A stretch of 64,000 nucleotides of DNA from Onstottus_B arcticum (GTDB lineage: Bacteria > Acidobacteriota > Blastocatellia > UBA7656): assembly GCA_038040485.1 (NCBI GenBank), contig JBBPIE010000010.1, forward strand, positions 1-64,000, given 5' to 3'. The notes beneath the pieces were generated by a model. It searched no databases. It saw only the letters and a list, made by a program, of their open reading frames with translations, and had not been told where the DNA came from. Below, one piece after another: positions 17,351 to 25,400 of the stretch (positions within the stretch are counted from its first letter, which is position 1; each line of letters begins with the position of its first letter). The position numbers were made by a program, and so were the translations under genes.

Positions 17351-18438
17351 TGGACCGTTTTGACAGGAGAACCTTAATGAAAGCTGCTCTAGTCGTTCTG
17401 ATAGTCGTCGCGTCTGTCTTAGTCTCGATCGCCCGGCCTCACTCATCCACTGCGGGCGGTGACGACACGCTGCGGTTGCCCGAAGAAAAACACTTTCGCA
17501 ACGTACGCCAGTTGACCTTCGGCGGCGAAAACGCCGAAGCCTACTTCTCCGCCGACGGCAAGAAGCTGATCTTCCAATCAACCCGTGACGGGAGCGGCTG
17601 CGATCAAATCTACGAGATGAACATCGACGGGTCGGGAGTGAGAATGCTTTCGACGGGCAAGGGCCGCACAACCTGCTCTTACTACTTCCAGAACGGCAAG
17701 CGAATCATTTACTCGTCGACTCATCTCGCGAGCCCCGATTGCCCGCCTAAACCCGACTTCTCGAAGGGCTACGTCTGGGCCATCTATCCCGGTTTTGACA
17801 TCTTTAGCGCGGCTCCGAATGGTTCCGATTTGAAGCAAATCACAAAGACTTCAGGCTACGACGCCGAAGCAACGATCGCCCCAAACGGAAAGCGAGTCGT
17901 GTTCACCTCGATGCGAGACGGCGACCTGGACATCTACACGATGGACCTCGACGGCAGGAACGTGAAGCGGCTGACCAATGAGATCGGGTATGACGGTGGT
18001 CCGTTCTGGTCTTATGACAACCAGTGGATCGTCTTTCGGGCGAACCATCCGAAAACCGAGAAGGAGATCAAGGACTATCAGGCTCTGCTCAAAGAGAACC
18101 TGATCCGTCCGACCGCGCTTGAAATCTGGGTGATGAAGGCCGACGGAACCGGCAAACGCCAGATCACGAGCAACGGCAAAGCCAACTTCGCGCCGTATTT
18201 CTTCCCCGACGGCAAACGCATAATCTTTGCGTCGAATATGAATGACCCGAAGGGGCGCGACTTTGATTTGTATGCGGTAAACGTCGACGGCTCGGGGCTT
18301 GAACGCATAACATTCAATCAGACCTTTGACGGCTTTCCGATGTTCAGCCCCGATGGCAAGAAGTTAGTCTTTGCGTCGAACAGAAACGACAAAGTTCAGG
18401 GCGACACAAACGTGTTCATCGCGGATTGGGTTGAATAG
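17350..18438 (+). CDS. TolB-like PD40 beta-propeller protein, envelope-anchored
   Basis: This 362-residue protein has an N-terminal hydrophobic segment (LMKAALVVLIVVASVLVSIA) followed by five or six PD40 repeats of the TolB type, for example AYFSADGKKLIFQSTRDG, TIAPNGKRVVFTSMRDGDLDIYTMD and PMFSPDGKKLVFASNRND. Such proteins usually sit in the periplasm and are often fused to peptidases, but no catalytic domain follows here. It overlaps pdxA by one base; the functional link, if any, is unclear. It is followed by a simple-repeat spacer. Confidence 0.85.
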   Translation: MDRFDRRTLMKAALVVLIVVASVLVSIARPHSSTAGGDDTLRLPEEKHFRNVRQLTFGGENAEAYFSADGKKLIFQSTRDGSGCDQIYEMNIDGSGVRMLSTGKGRTTCSYYFQNGKRIIYSSTHLASPDCPPKPDFSKGYVWAIYPGFDIFSAAPNGSDLKQITKTSGYDAEATIAPNGKRVVFTSMRDGDLDIYTMDLDGRNVKRLTNEIGYDGGPFWSYDNQWIVFRANHPKTEKEIKDYQALLKENLIRPTALEIWVMKADGTGKRQITSNGKANFAPYFFPDGKRIIFASNMNDPKGRDFDLYAVNVDGSGLERITFNQTFDGFPMFSPDGKKLVFASNRNDKVQGDTNVFIADWVE

Positions 18439-18461
18439 TAGCGAGCAGGATAGGGTGGGTG

Positions 18462-18640
18462 AGGATTGAGGATCGAGGATTGAAGATTGAAAATTGAAAA
18501 TTGAAAATTGAAAATTTGAGACTGAGACTTGAAAGCGAAGTCGGTTTCAATCTCAATTCGAAGATTTGAAATTGAAGACGATCGGAAATCTCAAATTTTC
18601 AATTTTCATTTTCCATTTTTCAATTTTCAATCCCCCAGCC
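18462..18640. repeat. Short-word hairpin array (ATTGAAA / TTTCAAT)
   Basis: The word GATTGAAAATT repeats from about 18470 to 18520, and the reverse-complement words TTTTCAATTTTC repeat at about 18585-18635. The two halves would form a long AT-rich stem between two convergent genes. No coding potential was seen. Confidence 0.85.
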
Positions 18641-18657
18641 TCCCCCGCTAGCGTCAG

Positions 18658-19620
18658 TTACGTGATCAACACAATCTTCCCGTAAGCTCCAGCCTCAAGC
18701 ACCGCTTGGTGTGCTCGCGACGCTTCGGCCAGCGGCATCTTCTGCCCGACAACAGGACGCAGCGTTCCATTCTCGAGCCCCGCAACCAAAGCCGAATGCA
18801 CGCTCGCAAGGTCATCTGACGACGCGTGTAACAGCGACATCCCGATGATGCTCGCGTCTTTGGTCATCGCTGCTCGCGGGTCGATTTCGATCGTGCCGCG
18901 ATTTCCGATCACAACGACTCGCCCTCGCTGCGCAAGCAACCCAAGATCTTTCGCAAGATTCACGTTCGCAAGCATCTCGAGAATCAAGTCCACTCCGCGT
19001 CCACCCGTGAGCCGCCCTATCTGCTCCAGATAGTCGGGCGAGCCATGGTCGAGCACGTGGTGCGCGCCCTGCTCGGCCACCAGCCGCCGTCCTTTTTCTG
19101 TTCCGCCGGTCCCGATGACCGTCAAGCCCGCGGCTCGCGCAAGCTGAACCGCTGCGGTTCCTACTCCACCGGAAGCACCGTGTATGAGAACGACTTCGCC
19201 GGGCTTCGCGCTACCTCTCTGGAACAGCCCGCGATATGCAGTCGCGTAAGGCACGCCGACCGCCGCTCCTTGCTCGAAGCTCACTCTCTCAGCCAACGCG
19301 TTCACTTGAGTCTCAAGGCACAATGCCTTCTCGGCATAACTGCCACTGACGGTTCGCCCTGTGTAGACCCGGTCTCCCTTCTTGAAGCGCGTGACTCCTT
19401 CGCCCACCGACTCAATCAACCCGGCGGCGTCCATTCCGGGAGTGTACGGAAGCGCCGGCCGCACCGCGTGCCCTCCCGCCCTGATGTACGCGTCCACGGG
19501 GTTCACGCCGGCGGCGTGGATTCGAACGATCACTTGCCCGGGTCCCGCTGTCGGATCGGGCACTTCTACTAGCTTCAGCACTTCAGGACCGCCAAACTCA
19601 TGAACCTGCATCGCTTTCAT
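18658..19620 (-). CDS. NADPH:quinone oxidoreductase (zinc-free MDR family)
   Basis: This 320-residue medium-chain dehydrogenase/reductase is of the zeta-crystallin type: MKAMQVHEFGGPEVLKLVE at the start, VNPVDAYIRAGGH, the Rossmann loop HGASGGVGTAAVQLARAAG near 143-161 and the substrate-domain end AYGKIVLI. It lacks the structural-zinc cysteine cluster. Members reduce quinones or alpha,beta-unsaturated carbonyls with NADPH. It is convergent with the TolB-like gene and divergent from the radical SAM gene, with a spacer of about 270 bases to the latter. Confidence 0.9.
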   Translation of the reverse strand: MKAMQVHEFGGPEVLKLVEVPDPTAGPGQVIVRIHAAGVNPVDAYIRAGGHAVRPALPYTPGMDAAGLIESVGEGVTRFKKGDRVYTGRTVSGSYAEKALCLETQVNALAERVSFEQGAAVGVPYATAYRGLFQRGSAKPGEVVLIHGASGGVGTAAVQLARAAGLTVIGTGGTEKGRRLVAEQGAHHVLDHGSPDYLEQIGRLTGGRGVDLILEMLANVNLAKDLGLLAQRGRVVVIGNRGTIEIDPRAAMTKDASIIGMSLLHASSDDLASVHSALVAGLENGTLRPVVGQKMPLAEASRAHQAVLEAGAYGKIVLIT

Positions 19621-19891
19621 CTCTTATTCCCCCTATTCTGAAACCAACAACATCTGTGAAGTTTGAGCGTTGGCGAGAACCGTTTTCCGCGCGTAGCCCC
19701 AGAAGGTTCCGTCCGCCCCACCTGTGTCGGCCGGGTTCACGTATAGCACGCAAAAACCCTTGTGGGAAGAACGCGCCCGATGGTGGTATAGTACCGGTTG
19801 CGAAACGGCAGGGGAGCAACAGCTACCCTCAAAGAAACACGGCCCAGCAGCTCAAGTAACCAATTCAGCATTTGGAGGCAAGAAAGATCGA

Positions 19892-21739
19892 ATGAGTGCA
19901 ACGCATATCTCCCATACGAACAACGGTCACGGCGTAGTCAAGTCTAATGGCAACCTCCACCACGTGGAACCCCCGAAGGACGGCGGCAAGCTGATCGTGC
20001 TCACCGCGCCGCTGACCGAGACGATCGATCACGCCGGCTACTTCATTCAGATGGGAATGGCTTCGATGCCGATCTGGATGGAAGGCATTTTGAATCGCAA
20101 GTACCCTAACTGGCGCGACGTGGAAAGGAATGAAGACGGCTCGGCGCGCTTCATGCCTGCCGGCACTCGCGTGCTCGAGGTCTCGCTTCAGCGTGAATTC
20201 AATCCCGACGACATAGTCTCCTGTCTCCCGGATGACCTCGAGAAGTTTGTCGGCCCAAACACACGGATCGTGGCAGTCTCGACTCATAACCCGCTGGGCG
20301 TCACCTTCGCGGCGGGCGTGTATACCTCAATCTTCGGCACCTCCAAGATGCCGATCAATTCCCACTACTCGCGGATAATGTTCGCCAAGATCAAGAGCAA
20401 CCCGTATCGAGACAACTTCAAAGTCATAGTAGGCGGGTCGGGCGGCTGGCAGATCATTCAGACCGACATGTACGACGAGCTCGGAATCGATTGCGTAGTC
20501 GAGGGACGCAGCGAGTCTGTCGACACGCTCGCTCTCTTTCACAAAGCCATTCGCGGTGAAGACCTGCCGCGCGAGATCGATGTCAAACACCCGACAGACC
20601 GGAATGCCATTCTCTTCCCCGACAAGCGCACCACGTTCGGCGTCGTCGAGATGACCACCGGGTGCGGCCGCCGCTGCCAGTTCTGCGTTCCGGACTTGAA
20701 CCCTCAAATCGATCTTCCTAAGGACAAGATCATGAAAGCCGTTCGCGCCAACGTGCGCGAAGGCAACAAGCAGATTTCGCTCGCCACCGAAGACATGTTC
20801 ATCTGGGGTCAGGTGCATACTGAGACGCCGTTCTACTTTCCAAATCGCGAAGCTCTTATCGATTTGTACTCCGACATTGTCAACACGCCTGGCGTCGAGC
20901 AGCACGTGCTCAGCCACTCGACTATGGCGCCGGCCGTTGTCGACCCGCTTCTGATCAAACAGCTCTCCGATACGTTGCTGCCGAAGAGTCCTATTCACCT
21001 GCCTTACCTCAGCTCGCATCCGCAGAAGAAGGCTCTAGTGCCGCTGATCGGTCTGGAAACCGCGTCGCTCCGGATGGCGAAGATGATCATGCCGAGCAAA
21101 GGGGTTCCCTTCTCAATCGAGGACTGGCCGAGCGTGGTGATCCAAGGCCTCACCATTTTGAACGCCAATAACTGGTTTCCTGCGATGACCTTGATCATTG
21201 GCAATCCCGACGAGACCGACGACGACACGAGGGCGACGCTCGATCTGATCTACGAAGTGGAGCGCCGCGGCTTGTTCGCGTTTTTCATCCCGTCGATCTT
21301 CACACCGTTGCACGACACGCGGATGGAAATGAAGAAGGGTGTGACCGAGACTCAACAGCTCTCCAGGCTTCAGTGGCAGTTGATGATGAAGTGTTGGAAG
21401 ATGAACCTTCGTCCGGGCCAGTACAGTTGGTGGGGCCCGACGGCCTGGCGAGTCGGCGCGATCGCGCTTTGGATGTACAAGCTTCGAAAGCTGAACGGCC
21501 CGAACTTCAAGTGGCCGCTGTTGATGTTCTCAAGCATAATGTCCGAAAAGATGATGGCCCGCCTAGGCAAAATCTACATGGGCAAACCGGTCAAGATAAA
21601 GACTCGCAAAGAGCTGATCGCTGGCTTGAAGCCGCATTACCTTCAGTACTTGCGCGCTGACAACGGAGACCTACCCGAGGGCTTCGCGCCCGCCGCGCGA
21701 GCGATGAAAGCCCCGATGGCGCTTCCCGTTCTGTCGTGA
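19892..21739 (+). CDS. B12-binding-type radical SAM enzyme, substrate unknown
   Basis: From ATG 19892 (GGAGG 13 bases upstream) the protein is 615 residues. An N-terminal Rossmann-like region resembles a cobalamin-binding domain (FKVIVGGSGGWQI near 183) but shows no DxHxxG motif. The radical SAM core has TTGCGRRCQFC, a CxxxCxxC cluster at Cys258, Cys262 and Cys265, followed by KQISLATEDMF and the later GLETAS and IIGNPDE motifs. The C-terminal 150 residues are helical and basic (WGPTAWRVGAIALWMYKLRKL), suggestive of membrane contact. The size and C-terminal extension recall lipid-modifying B12 radical SAM enzymes, but that is inference. It stands alone. Confidence 0.78.
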   Translation: MSATHISHTNNGHGVVKSNGNLHHVEPPKDGGKLIVLTAPLTETIDHAGYFIQMGMASMPIWMEGILNRKYPNWRDVERNEDGSARFMPAGTRVLEVSLQREFNPDDIVSCLPDDLEKFVGPNTRIVAVSTHNPLGVTFAAGVYTSIFGTSKMPINSHYSRIMFAKIKSNPYRDNFKVIVGGSGGWQIIQTDMYDELGIDCVVEGRSESVDTLALFHKAIRGEDLPREIDVKHPTDRNAILFPDKRTTFGVVEMTTGCGRRCQFCVPDLNPQIDLPKDKIMKAVRANVREGNKQISLATEDMFIWGQVHTETPFYFPNREALIDLYSDIVNTPGVEQHVLSHSTMAPAVVDPLLIKQLSDTLLPKSPIHLPYLSSHPQKKALVPLIGLETASLRMAKMIMPSKGVPFSIEDWPSVVIQGLTILNANNWFPAMTLIIGNPDETDDDTRATLDLIYEVERRGLFAFFIPSIFTPLHDTRMEMKKGVTETQQLSRLQWQLMMKCWKMNLRPGQYSWWGPTAWRVGAIALWMYKLRKLNGPNFKWPLLMFSSIMSEKMMARLGKIYMGKPVKIKTRKELIAGLKPHYLQYLRADNGDLPEGFAPAARAMKAPMALPVLS

Positions 21740-21792
21740 TCGATGTAGGTTGTTCGGAGTCGTGTTAACACTAGCGACAGTTCGGAGGCAAG

Positions 21793-22020
21793 ATGACAAA
21801 GAACGTAAAGATCATCGTTGAACAGCATGCCGACGGATTCGTTGCCTATCCCGTGGGCCTGCGAGGCGTAATCGTCGGTCAAGGTGATACCCGCGAAGAG
21901 GCGATGACGGACGTGACTTCAGCCATCCGTTTTCACATCGAGACGTTCGGTGCAGGTGAGTTAGATTCAATCGAACCATTGCTAGACGTGTTCGTGGCAG
22001 AGGCGCCAGTGGCGATCTGA
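21793..22020 (+). CDS. hicB: HicB-like antitoxin
   Basis: This 75-residue protein matches the short HicB type: VKIIVEQHADGFVAYPVGLRGVIVGQGDT is the partial RNase-H-like fold, and EEAMTDVTSAIRFHIETFG completes it. GGAGG lies 4 bases before the start. HicB normally neutralises HicA, an mRNA interferase. The stop overlaps the start of a hicA remnant (TGATG), so this is a hicBA locus whose toxin has decayed. Confidence 0.82.
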   Translation: MTKNVKIIVEQHADGFVAYPVGLRGVIVGQGDTREEAMTDVTSAIRFHIETFGAGELDSIEPLLDVFVAEAPVAI

Positions 22021-22184
22021 TGAGCAAGTTCCCGGTCGACGCTCCGATAGAGAGAGTCAAGCGCGCTCTTGAACTGCTGGGTGAGGAAGGCATATGCAGT
22101 CGATCTACAAAGCGATTCTTCGAGGTGATCGGATCGAATGGGAAGACGATGTTCCCGAACAGATTCGAAACCAGCCAGCTCTAA
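22020..22184 (+). pseudogene. hicA: hicA toxin remnant
   Basis: The reading frame starting ATG at 22020 begins MSKFPVDAPIERVKRALELLG, which matches the N-terminus of HicA/YcfA-like toxins that follow this kind of HicB. After about 23 codons the sequence switches to an unrelated continuation and stops at 22184 (54 residues). The HicA dsRBD-like core with its catalytic histidine is missing. The break coincides with the start of the next small antitoxin gene, suggesting a recombination junction near 22090. Confidence 0.68.
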
Positions 22185-22360
22185 CGGTGTTCGTAACCAT
22201 TCCTGACCAGCCCGTCGCAGCAGACGATACGCGGGGCTCGCGCATGGCGGAAGCCTTGGAGCGGCTCGCCGCTAGCGGCGGCGTTGCCTCCATCACTGAT
22301 CCCTTGCAGTGGCAGCGTGAAGAGCGGCAGGATCGCGACCTCCCCGGCCGCTCACAATGA
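22094..22360 (+). CDS. Orphan VapB-like antitoxin
   Basis: This 88-residue protein begins with a beta-strand region typical of small antitoxins (QSIYKAILRGDRIEWEDDVP) and ends with the EALERLAASGG ... DPLQWQREERQDRDLPGR pattern seen in antitoxins encoded upstream of PIN-domain (VapC) toxins. No PIN ORF follows; the 130 bases up to the next gene hold only broken frames. It is probably an orphan or a remnant. It overlaps the hicA remnant in another frame. Confidence 0.6.
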   Translation: MQSIYKAILRGDRIEWEDDVPEQIRNQPALTVFVTIPDQPVAADDTRGSRMAEALERLAASGGVASITDPLQWQREERQDRDLPGRSQ

Positions 22361-22494
22361 GCGGCAGCTATTCTGGCAAAGGCGATCACAACGGACTTTG
22401 ACCGCTGTGTTGAGAGGCTCCGTATCGACCCGCTCTCGCTCTCTCCGCGTGAAAGCAAATGGAATGAACAAGCGTTATCAAGAATAGTCTCGAT

Positions 22495-25400
22495 ATGGAT
22501 CAAAGTGAGCGGATAAGGAAGCTTGCCATTGTTGACCTTGTCAACAGTTATGCTACCTCAGCACGACTTAAGAACTGCATCAAGAAAGCTCAACGGGAGA
22601 ATAGGCTGCCCTTTGAAACAGTTGGAGACTATTTGGATCAAGGTTCGTCGGCTCGGGACAGATTGTTGAAAATCCGAGACCTTGGCCAAAAAACCGCAAA
22701 CGAGTTCACACTTCTGATTACAACACTCAAGAGTGCTAACCTACCTGAAGAGCCCCAACCTGAGAAAAAAGAATATAGCGAACAGATCAGGCAGATAAGA
22801 ATCGTTGATCTTGTAAAGAGGTACGCCACATCGGCCCGACTCAAGAATCGCATCGCTGAGGCCGAAGTTGTCAACACACTGCCATTTGATACGATCGGCG
22901 ACTATCTGGACGCAGGTGCGAGGTCGAAAAATAGATTACGAAATATTCATGGCCTTGGGAGAAAGACCGGGTCCGAAGTTATTCATCTCATTGAGACGTT
23001 CGTGGGACGCGGTCTGTCTGAGAATTCCAAGTACCAAAAACGGCACGATCTCTCAAAAACGCTTTCCGAACGATATCCAGGTGTTTTTGATCCTTTGATT
23101 AACGAGTATTCAGATACATCGAAGGAAGACGTTCTAACGCTTGAGAAGTTGGAGAGAATTCTCAGTGAACTTTGTGACAAGAAAAGTAAGAACGCAGATA
23201 TGGTTTGGTTTAGGTTTTCAGGGGAAACTCTCGACGCAATTGGTAAAAGCTACGGCGTTACTAGAGAGCGAGTCAGGCAGATTACATCCAAGTATCAGGA
23301 GTACGTTACTGAGACTAACGCGACGTGGGCAGAAAAATCGGTGAGACACCTAATTGCTAAGAACAAGAATGGAAATAGATTGCCAGATAATGTTCAGCTC
23401 GATAGTTATCATTCAAAACTTTCTCAATCATTGGTATCCTTTTTTTCGCGTAAGAAGAAGGGGAAGCTTACCCCGGAACGTCGATTAGACATTGCCAAAA
23501 GCCTACGCTTAGACCTTCATTGCGAGCTGATCTCCCAGAAGAAATGGAATTTGGAGAAAGTGATTTATGAAGTTCGCCGATTTGCGCAGGAGCTTGGGAA
23601 CCCGACTTTGATGCCGATGCAGAAGGATTTCACCGAGTACGGGAGGATGGATCTTAGAGGGGTTGTAGGCCGGTTTGGCGGTCAGTCCAAGGTGGCAGCC
23701 CTCGCAGACCTTGTTTACCAAGGGCAAATGGTCGCGCCCGATGGGACGCGAAGGTATTGGACGGATGAAAGAATTAGAGACTTTCTTTATGAGGTAGCAG
23801 AAAGGGAAGGACACGCAAGCACGATGCCGACTCAATCTGAGGTTCGCAAGCATGCGCCGAATGCGTCTACGATTGCGATATTCACGCGCGAACCCTACCC
23901 AAACCAGCCGACACGCTCTTGGTTCGAGTTAGCCAAAGAAGTAGGCCTTCGATTCGAAAAACGTACTCATAAGGTCACAACGGCCTTCATACGTTCATTC
24001 GTAAGGTCACTGGGTGACTCTCTCTATCATTTATCTCCAGCCGAAATCTATGTTCTGTTCGAACAACAAGGAATCTCGAAGGCGGGCACCAATCTATATC
24101 GCAATAGAAGCTTCGACAACCTTGTCGGAGCTATACAGTCGGGTTATTTGCCGAGGGAGGAAATTGAACGATGGACGGGCGGTGAAAAGGGAAAACTTAT
24201 TGAAGCTTTACTAGATCCCGAAATCAATACCATAGAGGAAGCATTTCAAGAGGCTGGACGGCTTCAACGCAAGACGGCCCACAAGAGCAAAATCGAGAAT
24301 CCCAACGACGCCCCTTATCGGGAGGACCTTGAGAGCCAACTTCCCGTACCTTCGGCGGGAGACACCTTATCGTCCCTAAGAACTTCTACAGATCTCCTAA
24401 TACACGCTTCATCAGATAGCGAAGCAGTTCAGTTTTTCATTGCGAAAGCTGCGGACAAACTATGGAAGCGATGTTTCCATGACGAGACTGCCGCGGTTGA
24501 CGAAGCCAAGCGTCATAAAGGAAATATCTACAGCGAGAGTGCTAGAGATTCATTCATAGAAGAGTATACCCGGTGCACTCAGCTTCCTTTACCTACGGGA
24601 TACTCGTTTAGAGATCCCACCGGACAGTCGAGACCGCCAAAACTAATGCAACGACTAGTCGCATATCGTGTATTAACGAAGGAGAGAGTGCTCAATCTAA
24701 GCGGAACAGGAACGGGGAAAACGCTATCGGCTATCTTGGCGAGTCGCGTAATTGGGGCTAGGCTCACGATAATCACTTGCCCCAATGCCATCGTTGAGGC
24801 CTGGCGCAATACTATTCTGAACGCGTTTCCCAATTCGGAAGTTGTGACCAAGCCGATCAGATGGAATCCTGATTGGGGGGCCACTGACCTTCCCAGATAC
24901 GTGGTCGTAAATCATGAAATGCTTCAAAACAGATATGAATCCGATATCAAGCGGTTCATTCGAAACAACCCTTATGATTTGGTTGTTATCGACGAGCTCC
25001 ATCAGGTGAAGCAACGTGACTCAGAACGAGAAACCCAGCGAAGAAGAATACTGGCGGGGTTGATTACCGATACTCCAGGAGACCGCCCAAAGCCGCGAGT
25101 TTTGGGAATGGGGGCCACGCCCGTAATAAATAATCTTCAAGAGGGCAAATCACTGATCGAGTTGGTCACGAGTTTGGCACATGAAGATATTGGTGTGAAG
25201 CCGAATGTTCACAATTGCATGCGAATGTATCAGCGCTTCACCACTCTGGGATTCCGAATGATGCCGAAAAACGAGATATCTCGGGAGCCCCAGATATATC
25301 CCGTCGACGCAACGCCCGTACTTGGGGAACTACTATCATTGGGAACGCGGCCTCATCCTCAGAAAGTAGAAGCAGTACTCGTAAGAGCCAGGTGGCCAAT

